From: CBDULQ01 sp965368115
GTDB lineage: Bacteria > Pseudomonadota > Gammaproteobacteria > SZUA-229
Direction: 5' to 3'
Assembly (NCBI GenBank): GCA_965368115.1
Contig: CBDULQ010000002.1
Span: forward strand, 1 to 44,805
DNA: 44,805 bases
The first letter of the stretch is position 1, and the number at the start of each line of letters is the position of its first letter. The notes under the pieces were generated by a model. That model had not been told where the DNA came from. It saw only the letters and a program-made list of their open reading frames with translations, and made no database searches. The translations under genes were made by a program, and so were the position numbers. Of this stretch, positions 1 through 7,713 are shown piece by piece.

Positions 1-240
1 ATCATGAGTGAAATCGACTTCAAGAACCTGCGTTCTACCGCTCATCTGCCGTATGAAATGCTGGTGAAGGGTAAAGATGTCGAAGCGCTGCACGCACGTT
101 TCCGAATCGCCATTAACTTTCCGGACCTGAGCATGATGGGTGACAACAGCTTCATGAACATTATGCCGACCCCGGATGCCATTCGCGATACCCTGCGCAA
201 CGTCGCCGGCGGCAAAAAAGAAAGCGAGTACAACTGGTAG
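1..240 (+). CDS. Unrecognised protein, probably the C-terminal part of a gene cut by the window edge
   Basis: The reading frame is open from base 1 and ends at a TAG at 238-240. An ATG at base 4 could be a start, but no upstream sequence is available to look for a ribosome binding site, so it may be an internal methionine. The 78 visible residues contain no motif I recognise, no signal peptide and no membrane segment. They end in a hydrophilic Gly-Lys-Lys-Glu-rich tail with a terminal Trp. A strong terminator follows within 30 bases, so this is the last gene of its transcript. Function unknown. Confidence 0.6.
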   Translation: MMSEIDFKNLRSTAHLPYEMLVKGKDVEALHARFRIAINFPDLSMMGDNSFMNIMPTPDAIRDTLRNVAGGKKESEYNW

Positions 241-269
241 TCTGTCCGCATATTCCAGTTGCCTGAAAA

Positions 270-298
270 CCCCGGCCTGGGCGCCGGGGTTTTTTTTT
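270..298 (+). terminator. Intrinsic terminator
   Basis: A 7-bp GC-only stem (CCCCGGC / GCCGGGG) with a 6-base loop is followed directly by nine T residues. It closes the gene that ends at 240 and separates it from the ilv operon. Confidence 0.93.
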
Positions 299-434
299 GC
301 CGTGGATTTGACCCGGCCGCCGGTAGACACGTGACCCGATGCAAAAATTGAGGTAAACTGCGTGGCTCGCTAAATCCTGCGATTTCTCTAAAGTCCATGA
401 TTTTTAAGGTTTTTTGTTTGCCCGGAGACCCAAG

Positions 435-2132
435 GTGGAATTAACTGGCGCTGATATCGTTGTTCAATGTCTGGCTGAGGAAGGCGTTGAATATTTATTC
501 GGATACCCCGGTGGGGCGGTCCTGCACATTTATGATGCTTTATATAAGCAGGATAAGGTGCATCATATCCTGGTGCGTCACGAACAGGCGGCGACTCACG
601 CGGCCGACGGTTACGCGCGCAGCACCGGCAAGCCGGGGGTGGTTCTGGTCACGTCCGGACCCGGTGCGACCAATGCGGTGACCGGCATTGCGACGGCGTA
701 CATGGATTCCATCCCCATGGTGGTGATCACCGGCCAGGTGCCCCGTCCGTTGATCGGCAATGACGCTTTCCAGGAAGTGGATTCGGTGGGCATTACCCGA
801 CCCATCGTCAAGCACAACTTCCTGGTGGAAGATGTCAAAGACCTGGCGATGACCCTGAAAAAAGCGTTTTACGTGGCGACCACAGGCCGGCCAGGCCCGG
901 TTGTGGTGGACATCCCCAAGGACGTTACCGCCCACAAGACCGAATTCTCCTATCCGCGCGAAATCAAGATGCGTTCCTACAACCCGACGGTGAGGGGACA
1001 CAGCGGGCAGATCAAGAAAGCCATGGATATCATCCTGAGCGCGAAGAAGCCGATGATCTACACCGGTGGTGGCGTTATTCTGAGCAATGCCTCGGAAGAA
1101 CTGACCAAATTCACCCGCACTCTGGGCTCGCCGATTACCAATACGCTGATGGGTCTGGGGGCTTACCCCGCCAGTGACAAACAGTTTGTCGGTATGCTGG
1201 GTATGCATGGTACCTACGAAGCCAACATGTCGATGCATCACTGTGATGTGCTGATCGCCATTGGCGCTCGCTTCGATGACCGGGTGACCGGTAACCTGGA
1301 AAAATTCTGTCCTGACGCGCGCATCGTACATGTGGACGTGGACCCGGCGTCGATCTCCAAGAATGTGAAAGTGGATGTACCCATCGTCGGCGATGTACAG
1401 CAGGTGATGGTCGAGTTCAACAAATATCTTGAGGAATCCGAGCGCCGCCTGGAGTCGGGCGCCCTGCACAGCTGGTGGCAGCAGATCGAAGAATGGCGTG
1501 CACAGGATTGCCTGAAGTACGACCGCAACAGTGACCTGATCAAGCCGCAGTTCGTCGTCGAACAGTTACACAAGGTGACCAGTGGCGATGCCTTCGTGAC
1601 GTCCGATGTGGGTCAGCACCAGATGTTCGCAGCCCAGTTTTATCCCTTCGATAAACCGCGTCGCTGGATCAATTCCGGCGGTCTGGGCACCATGGGCTTC
1701 GGTTTACCCGCCGCCATGGGTGTACAGCTTGCTCACCCCGATTCCACCGTTGCCTGTGTGACCGGTGAGGGCAGTATCCAGATGTGTATCCAGGAACTGG
1801 CGACCTGTACCCAGTTCGGCCTGCCGATCAAGATCATTAACCTGAACAACGGTTACCTGGGCATGGTGCGCCAGTGGCAGGAATTCTTCTACGAAAAACG
1901 TTACTCCATGTCCTACATGGATTCGCTGCCGGATTTCGTTGCCCTGGCCCAGTCCTATGGTCATGTGGGTATTCGCGTCGACAAACCCGCCGACGTGGAA
2001 CCCGCCCTGCAGGAGGCCATGGGTCAATACAAGGACCGTCTGGTGTTCCTGGATTTCATGACCGATCGTGAAGAAAACGTGTATCCGATGATTCCGGCCG
2101 GCGCCGGCCTCAACGAAATGATTCTGGTATAA
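435..2132 (+). CDS. ilvI: Acetolactate synthase large (catalytic) subunit
   Basis: Thiamine-diphosphate enzyme that condenses two pyruvates to acetolactate, or pyruvate with 2-oxobutyrate, in valine, leucine and isoleucine synthesis. The N-terminal half has the FGYPGG block and the catalytic glutamate in RHEQAA (about residue 50). The C-terminal half has the GEGS...NNGYLG cofactor motif. I chose the GTG at 435. The longest frame starts at a TTG at 414, but 435 has GGAGA six bases upstream, and the resulting N-terminus (MELTGADIVV) matches the usual start of this family. Length is 565 residues, normal for the family. ilvH follows after 4 bases and ilvC after that, so this is an ilvIHC operon. 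A weak promoter-like pair lies near 348-376, but I see no convincing attenuator in the 136-base leader. Confidence 0.97.
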   Translation: MELTGADIVVQCLAEEGVEYLFGYPGGAVLHIYDALYKQDKVHHILVRHEQAATHAADGYARSTGKPGVVLVTSGPGATNAVTGIATAYMDSIPMVVITGQVPRPLIGNDAFQEVDSVGITRPIVKHNFLVEDVKDLAMTLKKAFYVATTGRPGPVVVDIPKDVTAHKTEFSYPREIKMRSYNPTVRGHSGQIKKAMDIILSAKKPMIYTGGGVILSNASEELTKFTRTLGSPITNTLMGLGAYPASDKQFVGMLGMHGTYEANMSMHHCDVLIAIGARFDDRVTGNLEKFCPDARIVHVDVDPASISKNVKVDVPIVGDVQQVMVEFNKYLEESERRLESGALHSWWQQIEEWRAQDCLKYDRNSDLIKPQFVVEQLHKVTSGDAFVTSDVGQHQMFAAQFYPFDKPRRWINSGGLGTMGFGLPAAMGVQLAHPDSTVACVTGEGSIQMCIQELATCTQFGLPIKIINLNNGYLGMVRQWQEFFYEKRYSMSYMDSLPDFVALAQSYGHVGIRVDKPADVEPALQEAMGQYKDRLVFLDFMTDREENVYPMIPAGAGLNEMILV

Positions 2133-2136
2133 AGCT

Positions 2137-2628
2137 ATGCGTCATATAATTTCCATTCTTCTTGAAAATGAATCCGGTGCATTGTCGCGGGTGGCGGGTC
2201 TGTTTTCGGCGCGTGCCTACAATATCGAATCCCTGACTGTAGCACCGACCGATGATCCAACCCTGTCGCGGATGACCATCGTCACGTCCGGCACTGAAGA
2301 AATTATCGAGCAGATCATCAAGCAGCTCAACAAGCTGGTGGACGTGGTCAAGCTGCTCGACCTCACCGAAGATCCGCACATCGACCGTGAACTGATGCTG
2401 GCCAAGGTGCAGGCCACCGGCGAAGCGCGTAGCGAAGTTAAACGACTGACCGATATTTTCCGCGGCAGCATTATCGACGTCACCGATACAACCTACACCG
2501 TGGAGCTGACCGGCAACGGCGACAAGCTCGATGCATTCCTGACCGCACTGTCGAGCATTACCATTCATGAAGTGGTGCGCTCCGGCGTCATTGGTATCAG
2601 CCGCGGCGAAAAGTCGTTGACCATTTAA
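2137..2628 (+). CDS. ilvH: Acetolactate synthase small (regulatory) subunit
   Basis: Regulatory partner of the large subunit encoded 4 bases upstream. It stimulates the enzyme and confers valine feedback inhibition. The N-terminus is a typical ACT domain (about residues 3-75), recognisable from the ENESGALSRVAGLF block and the following NIES segment. The C-terminal half is the conserved small-subunit extension. The 163-residue length is normal for IlvH-type subunits and longer than the IlvN/IlvM types. The 4-base spacing implies translational coupling with ilvI. Confidence 0.97.
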   Translation: MRHIISILLENESGALSRVAGLFSARAYNIESLTVAPTDDPTLSRMTIVTSGTEEIIEQIIKQLNKLVDVVKLLDLTEDPHIDRELMLAKVQATGEARSEVKRLTDIFRGSIIDVTDTTYTVELTGNGDKLDAFLTALSSITIHEVVRSGVIGISRGEKSLTI

Positions 2629-2661
2629 TTAAACGAACATTCAACATTCTGGAAAAACATC

Positions 2662-3684
2662 ATGAGCCTGAACATTTACTACGATAAAGATTGCGATCTT
2701 TCCATCATCAAGAGCAAGAAGGTGACCATCGTCGGTTACGGTTCCCAGGGTCACGCCCATGCGCTGAACCTGAAAGACTCCGGTGTGGATGTCACCGTTG
2801 CACTGCGTCCCGGTTCCAGTTCTGCGGTTAAAGCCGAAAACGAAGGCCTGAAAGTCAGTCCGATTGCAGACGGTGTGCAGAGTGCTGACGTGGTGATGAT
2901 TCTGGCTCCGGACGAAATTCAGGCGGCACTTTACAAAAACGAAATCGAACCGAATCTGAAAGATGGTGCAACCCTGGCTTTCGCTCACGGTTTCGCTATT
3001 CACTATAATCAGATCGTGCCGCGCAAGGACCTGGACGTGATCATGATTGCGCCGAAAGCACCGGGTCACACCGTGCGTAGCGAATTCGTGCGTGGTGGTG
3101 GCGTCCCCGACCTGATTGCGATTTACCAGGACGCATCCGGCAAAGCCAAAGACCTGGCCCTGTCTTATGCATCGGGTGTGGGCGGTGGTCGTACCGGCAT
3201 TATCGAAACCACATTCAAAGATGAAACCGAAACCGACCTGTTCGGTGAGCAGGCAGTACTTTGTGGCGGTGCCGTGGAACTGGTCAAGATGGGTTTCGAA
3301 ACCCTGACCGAAGCCGGTTATGCGCCGGAGATGGCTTACTTCGAATGTCTCCACGAACTGAAACTGATCGTCGATCTGATGTTCGAAGGGGGTATCGCCA
3401 ACATGAATTACTCCATTTCCAACAATGCGGAATACGGTGAGTATGTGACCGGTGAGCGTGTCATCAATGAGGAAAGCCGCAAGGCCATGCGTGAAGCCCT
3501 GCGTAACATCCAGAATGGCGAATACGCCAAACGCTTCATCCTGGAAGGCATGACCAACTATCCGGAGATGACTGCACGCCGCCGCAACACAGCAGCTCAC
3601 CCGATCGAAGTGACCGGCTCCAGGTTGCGTGAAATGATGCCATGGATCAAGGCAAATCAGATCGTCGATAAGAGCAAAAACTGA
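2662..3684 (+). CDS. ilvC: Ketol-acid reductoisomerase, class I (short form)
   Basis: NAD(P)H-dependent enzyme that isomerises and reduces acetolactate or acetohydroxybutyrate, the next step after IlvIH. The N-terminal Rossmann fold shows GYGSQG at residues 25-30. The arginine and serines after the second beta strand (RPGSSS, about 49-54) are the usual phosphate-binding residues for NADPH. The metal-binding DLFGEQ segment sits in the knotted C-terminal domain. The 340-residue length marks class I, not the long enterobacterial class II enzyme. It lies 33 bases after ilvH and ends in a strong terminator, so it is the last gene of the ilvIHC transcript. Confidence 0.97.
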   Translation: MSLNIYYDKDCDLSIIKSKKVTIVGYGSQGHAHALNLKDSGVDVTVALRPGSSSAVKAENEGLKVSPIADGVQSADVVMILAPDEIQAALYKNEIEPNLKDGATLAFAHGFAIHYNQIVPRKDLDVIMIAPKAPGHTVRSEFVRGGGVPDLIAIYQDASGKAKDLALSYASGVGGGRTGIIETTFKDETETDLFGEQAVLCGGAVELVKMGFETLTEAGYAPEMAYFECLHELKLIVDLMFEGGIANMNYSISNNAEYGEYVTGERVINEESRKAMREALRNIQNGEYAKRFILEGMTNYPEMTARRRNTAAHPIEVTGSRLREMMPWIKANQIVDKSKN

Positions 3685-3703
3685 TATCGGTGGTTGAGGG
3701 TAG

Positions 3704-3731
3704 AAAGGGGCTGGTGACAGCCCCTTTTTTT
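3704..3731 (+). terminator. Intrinsic terminator after ilvC
   Basis: A perfect 10-bp stem (AAAGGGGCTG / CAGCCCCTTT) with a GTGA tetraloop is followed by a run of T. It lies 20 bases past the ilvC stop and insulates pssA from the ilv transcript. Confidence 0.95.
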
Positions 3732-3815
3732 GTGGCGTGATGCAGTTTGATTGCACCGGTCACATAAATGGTTTATGAAAGGTTATATCGGCCAAATCAC
3801 AACGATTCATAAAAT

Positions 3816-4598
3816 ATGAGCGCAAATCAAAAACCCGGTTACCGCCGACGCGGTATTTATCTGTTACCCAACGCGTTTACGACAGCGGCCCTGTTCGCCG
3901 GTTTCTACGGCATCGTGGCCTCGATGAACGGGCAGTTCGAAAAGGCGGCAGTGGCGATTTTCATTGCCATGTTACTGGATGGGATCGACGGTCGGGTGGC
4001 GCGTCTGACCAATACGCAAAGTGAGTTCGGTGCCCAGTATGATAGCCTGGCGGACATGGTGTCCTTCGGCCTGGCGCCGGCATTGATCATGTATGAATGG
4101 GCGCTGGCGTCAATGGCGCAGATGGGCGGACAGTGGGGGCGGGTCGGCTGGCTAGCCGCTTTCATCTATGCGGCCTGTGCCGCCATGCGTCTTGCGCGCT
4201 TCAATACCCAGATCGGTGTCGCCGACAAACGCTTTTTCCAGGGCCTGCCCAGTCCGTCCGCTGCGGCGGCGCTGGTGGGCATGGTCTGGGTCTGTTATGA
4301 CGCGGGTATCAAGGGCGAGGACGTGGCGATTCTGGCCAGCATCCTGACCCTGCTCATCGGCATCCTGATGGTGAGTAACGTACTGTATTACAGTTTCAAG
4401 GAAGTGAATTACAAGGAGCGGGTACCGTTCATTGCGATTCTGGTTATCGCACTGATTCTGGCCCTGGCCTCCATTGATTTTCCCAAAGTATTATTCGGTA
4501 GCTTCATGATTTACATTCTGTCCGGCCCTCTGCTCGCACTGCTGCGTCGGATACGTAAACTGGGACGACGTAAATCACAGCAGGATGAGGCTGGCTGA
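3816..4598 (+). CDS. pssA: CDP-diacylglycerol--serine O-phosphatidyltransferase
   Basis: Integral membrane enzyme that makes phosphatidylserine, the precursor of phosphatidylethanolamine, from CDP-diacylglycerol and serine. The full CDP-alcohol phosphotransferase signature D-x2-DG-x2-AR-x8-G-x3-D-x3-D is present at residues 55-80, with all four aspartates intact. Several hydrophobic helices follow, and the last 15 residues are strongly basic and cytosolic in character. The length (260) fits the type II, integral-membrane PssA family and not the enterobacterial peripheral type I enzyme. The upstream sequence is A-rich with no clear Shine-Dalgarno. The gene sits between ilvC and leuA, an arrangement common in proteobacteria, but a terminator separates it from ilvC. 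Confidence 0.95.
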   Translation: MSANQKPGYRRRGIYLLPNAFTTAALFAGFYGIVASMNGQFEKAAVAIFIAMLLDGIDGRVARLTNTQSEFGAQYDSLADMVSFGLAPALIMYEWALASMAQMGGQWGRVGWLAAFIYAACAAMRLARFNTQIGVADKRFFQGLPSPSAAAALVGMVWVCYDAGIKGEDVAILASILTLLIGILMVSNVLYYSFKEVNYKERVPFIAILVIALILALASIDFPKVLFGSFMIYILSGPLLALLRRIRKLGRRKSQQDEAG

Positions 4599-4615
4599 AC
4601 AGCCGGTGCGCATGA

Positions 4616-4644
4616 TTGCCTGAGTTGCAGAATATGGTTATAGT
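4616..4644 (+). promoter_or_regulatory. Probable sigma-70 promoter for the leuA leader
   Basis: TTGCCT at 4616-4621 and TATAGT at 4639-4644 are separated by exactly 17 bases. The expected transcription start is about base 4651, which is the A of the leader-peptide ATG. The leader message may therefore be nearly or completely leaderless. Confidence 0.6.
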
Positions 4645-4650
4645 GGCTCT

Positions 4651-4776
4651 ATGAACGACATCTCCTTTCAGAATGCGCAAGGCTTTACCATCTCCGATGG
4701 CGTTCTGTCCCGCCCGTCTTTTCAAGACCCGCTATTCAGCCATGCTCTGTTCCTGCTACTGTCGTTGGGCAGATGA
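4651..4776 (+). CDS. leuL: Putative leucine leader peptide upstream of leuA
   Basis: A 41-codon ORF lies between pssA and leuA and ends 73 bases before the leuA ATG. Residues 33-39 read LFLLLSL: five leucines in seven codons, using CTG, CTG, CTA, CTG and TTG. The peptide then ends Gly-Arg-stop. Clustered cognate codons just before the stop are the hallmark of ribosome-mediated attenuation leaders of leu operons. Against this, no Shine-Dalgarno is visible and the stretch after the stop lacks a GC-rich hairpin with a T run, so classical termination is not obvious. The ATG falls at the predicted transcription start, which would suit leaderless translation. The role in leucine sensing is inferred. 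Confidence 0.5.
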   Translation: MNDISFQNAQGFTISDGVLSRPSFQDPLFSHALFLLLSLGR

Positions 4777-4849
4777 GGCAGCCCTGGCGAGGGGAAATAC
4801 GCGTCCCGTAACACGATTCGAAGAACAGGTTTGATTTGCGGAGCAAGTC

Positions 4850-6400
4850 ATGAGCAAAGACAAGTTAATAATATTTGATACCACCCTGCGCGACGGCGAA
4901 CAGAGTCCTGGCGCATCGATGACCAAAGATGAAAAAGTGCGTATTGCCAAAGCGCTGGAACGCATGCGTGTCGATGTCATCGAAGCGGGCTTCCCGATTG
5001 CCAGTCCGGGTGATTTCGAAGCCGTACAGGCGGTGGCCCGAGCGGTTAAAGACAGCACCGTATGCGGTTTGTCCCGTGCGCTGGAAAAAGATATTAGCCG
5101 TGCCGGTGAAGCACTGAAAGACGCTAACTCCTCACGTATACACACCTTTATCGCTACCTCGCCGATTCACATGAAAATGAAACTGCGTATGGAGCCGGAT
5201 GCGGTACTGGAGCAGGCGGTACAGGCGGTAAAAATCGCGCGTCGATTTACCGACAACGTGGAATTCTCGCCGGAAGATGCAGGCCGTTCGGAAACCGATT
5301 TTCTGTGTCGAGTCATCGAAGCCGTTATCGATGCCGGTGCGACGACGATCAATATTCCGGATACCGTGGGTTATAACCTGCCCAATCAGTTCGGTAGTCT
5401 GATCAATACATTGATCGAACGTATTCCAAATTCAGACAAGGCGATTTTCTCCGTACACTGTCACAACGATCTCGGTCTTGCCGTCGCCAATTCTTTGTCC
5501 GCGGTGCAGAATGGCGCACGCCAGGTCGAATGTACCATCAACGGGCTCGGTGAGCGTGCCGGTAACGCCGCGCTCGAAGAAATTGTCATGGCCGTGCGCA
5601 CGCGCCAGGACCTGTTCGACTGCGATACTGAGCTGGATACCACGCAGATCATGACCTGTTCCCGGCTGGTGTCCGGTATTACCGGTTTCCCGGTACAGCC
5701 CAACAAGGCGATTGTCGGTGCCAATGCCTTTGCCCATGAATCAGGTATTCATCAGGACGGCGTACTGAAGAGTCGTGAAACTTACGAAATCATGCGTGCC
5801 CAGGATGTGGGCTGGAGCGAAAACCGTATCGTACTCGGCAAACATTCCGGACGTAACGCACTGCGTTCACGGCTACTGGAGCTGGGTATCGAACTGCATT
5901 CTGAAGAAGAGCTCAACGAAGCCTTTTCACGGTTCAAGGATCTGGCCGACAAGAAACACGAAATCTATGACGAAGACCTGCAGGCACTGGTGACTGACAG
6001 CAGCCTGGATGCGGAAAATGAAATCTTTCGGCTGGTTAGCCTGCGCGTCTGTTCAGAAACCGGTGAGAAACCCGAAGCCACCGTGGTGATCAGCATCGAC
6101 GGCAAGGAAAAATCCGCCATAGCACAGGGCAGTGGTCCGGTCGATGCGTCATACAAGGCGATAGAGTCACTGGTGAACAGCGATACCGAACTGCAGCTGT
6201 ATTCGGTCAACAATATCACCAGCGGTACCGATTCACAGGGCGAAGTGAGTGTGCGACTGAGTAAGAACGGACGCATTTCCAGCGGACAGGGCGCTGATAC
6301 CGATATCGTCATTGCGTCCGCCAAAGCGTATATTAATGCGCTGAACAAGGTGTTTGCCGCGAGCGATACGCGCGAACATCCACAACTGGGTGATGTCTAA
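4850..6400 (+). CDS. leuA: 2-isopropylmalate synthase
   Basis: Catalyses the first committed step of leucine synthesis, condensing acetyl-CoA with 2-oxoisovalerate (made by the ilv pathway encoded upstream). The N-terminal TIM barrel carries DTTLRDGEQSPG (residues 10-21) and the metal-binding HCHNDLG motif (203-209). GLGERAGNA follows, and the linker region ends in a C-terminal LeuA dimerisation and leucine-feedback domain. Length is 516 residues, typical of the bacterial LeuA1 group. A GGAG Shine-Dalgarno precedes the ATG. The candidate leucine-rich leader ORF upstream suggests control by leucyl-tRNA supply. Confidence 0.97.
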   Translation: MSKDKLIIFDTTLRDGEQSPGASMTKDEKVRIAKALERMRVDVIEAGFPIASPGDFEAVQAVARAVKDSTVCGLSRALEKDISRAGEALKDANSSRIHTFIATSPIHMKMKLRMEPDAVLEQAVQAVKIARRFTDNVEFSPEDAGRSETDFLCRVIEAVIDAGATTINIPDTVGYNLPNQFGSLINTLIERIPNSDKAIFSVHCHNDLGLAVANSLSAVQNGARQVECTINGLGERAGNAALEEIVMAVRTRQDLFDCDTELDTTQIMTCSRLVSGITGFPVQPNKAIVGANAFAHESGIHQDGVLKSRETYEIMRAQDVGWSENRIVLGKHSGRNALRSRLLELGIELHSEEELNEAFSRFKDLADKKHEIYDEDLQALVTDSSLDAENEIFRLVSLRVCSETGEKPEATVVISIDGKEKSAIAQGSGPVDASYKAIESLVNSDTELQLYSVNNITSGTDSQGEVSVRLSKNGRISSGQGADTDIVIASAKAYINALNKVFAASDTREHPQLGDV

Positions 6401-6409
6401 TTCGGTGTT

Positions 6410-7228
6410 ATGACGGACCAGTCCGACCAGCAAAATAGACCGCAACCGGATACTGCTCCGCTGAGCGAAGCGGAGCGACTGCATTATCTGCAGCTCATGG
6501 GTATTCAGCCCTGGTTCGAGCGACAGCCTGCGGTTGCGGACCAGTCGCCGGAACCGGACATGGTGACTGCAAATGACTCCGATACGGACGCTACCCGGGT
6601 AGACTCCGCAGAAACTGCCGAACAACCCTCTGTTGATCGTCCATCGGACGGCCAACCGGTCGTTGCCGATGTTGGTAGCATGGACTGGGAACAGTTGCGC
6701 ACGGCTGTCAGCCAGTGTCAGCTTTGTGAATTGCACAGTACCCGAACTCAAACGGTTTTTGGCGTCGGCGACGCCCATGCTGATCTGCTGATCGTCGGTG
6801 AAGCACCGGGTGCTGAAGAGGACCGTCAGGGCGAGCCTTTCGTAGGGCGAGCCGGTAAGCTACTGGATGCCATGCTGGCGGCCATCGAACTGGATCGTCG
6901 ACAGGTGTTCATCGCCAATGTGTTGAAATGCCGTCCACCGAATAACCGCGATCCGCGTACCAGCGAAATCGTCTGCTGCGATGCCTATCTGCAACGCCAG
7001 ATCGAACTGATACAGCCGAAAGCCATTCTGGCACTGGGGCGGATTGCCGCACATCATCTGCTGGTTAGCCAGGATTCGCTGGGCAAAATGCGACAGCGGC
7101 AGCACAGTTACAACGGCATCCCGCTGCTGGTGAGTTATCATCCGGCGTACCTGTTACGCAATCCGGTCGACAAACGTAAATCATGGCATGACCTGATACA
7201 AATTAAAAAAGTATTAGGACAGTTGTAA
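6410..7228 (+). CDS. Uracil-DNA glycosylase, family 4 (iron-sulfur type)
   Basis: Removes uracil from DNA at the start of base excision repair. Motif A begins at residue 130 with GEAPGAEED and continues into GEPFVGRAG. The C-terminal motif HPAYLL is at 244-249. Four cysteines that can hold the 4Fe-4S cluster are visible: C103, C106, C174 and C189 or C190. The first 90 residues are an acidic, Pro/Asp/Gln-rich extension with no recognisable fold, so the protein (272 residues) is longer than the minimal enzyme (about 200). It starts 9 bases after leuA, and its stop codon overlaps the start of rimI. Confidence 0.93.
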   Translation: MTDQSDQQNRPQPDTAPLSEAERLHYLQLMGIQPWFERQPAVADQSPEPDMVTANDSDTDATRVDSAETAEQPSVDRPSDGQPVVADVGSMDWEQLRTAVSQCQLCELHSTRTQTVFGVGDAHADLLIVGEAPGAEEDRQGEPFVGRAGKLLDAMLAAIELDRRQVFIANVLKCRPPNNRDPRTSEIVCCDAYLQRQIELIQPKAILALGRIAAHHLLVSQDSLGKMRQRQHSYNGIPLLVSYHPAYLLRNPVDKRKSWHDLIQIKKVLGQL

Positions 7229-7713
7229 TGGCACTCAACCCGGAACTGGAAACCATTGCTGGTTATCGTCCCATGACGCTGGACGATGTGCCCGGCATCA
7301 TGAACGTCGAGCTGCAGTGTTATCCGCATCCCTGGACGGAAGGGATTTTCCGTGACTGCATTCGTGTCGGTTACACCGGTTATGTCTACGTAGAAGACAA
7401 TACCATTCTGGCTTACGGACTGATTTCCATCGCAGCCAATGAAGCGCATGTGTTGAATGTTTGTGTCGTTCCACACAAGCAAGGGCAGGGGCTGGGGCGC
7501 GGCATGTTGCGAAAACTGATCGAAAGTGCCGGTGAAAAAGGTGCTGACACGGTATTCCTTGAAGTGCGTAAGTCGAATCATACCGCCGTCAAACTTTACG
7601 AATCGGAGCGTTTCAAACGCATTGGTGTACGTAAAAATTATTACCCCGATGATGAGGGTCGTGAAGATGCACTGGTCTTTACCCGTGCGGTAAAAATCGG
7701 CAATGCACCGTAA
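7228..7713 (+). CDS. rimI: Ribosomal protein S18-alanine N-acetyltransferase
   Basis: GNAT-family enzyme that acetylates the N-terminal alanine of ribosomal protein S18. The acetyl-CoA binding loop QGQGLGRGM is visible mid-protein. The family-typical segment follows: EVRKSN, then AVKLYE and an RKNYYPD block. Length is 161 residues. The ATG overlaps the glycosylase stop (TAATG), indicating translational coupling, and its own end overlaps the next gene by 11 bases. Confidence 0.93.
   Translation: MALNPELETIAGYRPMTLDDVPGIMNVELQCYPHPWTEGIFRDCIRVGYTGYVYVEDNTILAYGLISIAANEAHVLNVCVVPHKQGQGLGRGMLRKLIESAGEKGADTVFLEVRKSNHTAVKLYESERFKRIGVRKNYYPDDEGREDALVFTRAVKIGNAP

Noticed and set aside
299..434. Possible attenuator before ilvI because of the T-rich stretch near 405-419
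   Set aside because: The only hairpin near it is a 5-bp AT-rich stem (AAATC / GATTT) and the short ORFs lack runs of Ile, Leu or Val codons.
540..1469. Long antisense ORF across ilvI (309 codons)
   Set aside because: It lies opposite a clearly conserved gene, its product is His/Gly/Arg-rich without motifs, and no ribosome site is seen. It is a codon-bias shadow.
2641..3756. Antisense ORF covering all of ilvC (371 codons)
   Set aside because: Mirror frame of a highly conserved enzyme; Phe/His/Thr-rich product with no family resemblance.
4687..4832. Overlapping Cys-rich small frame in the leuA leader (starting at an ATG near 4695)
   Set aside because: It is open for about 45 codons and includes a CSCYC stretch, but it does not explain regulation of a leucine gene, whereas the other frame has clustered Leu codons. 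No ribosome site supports it.
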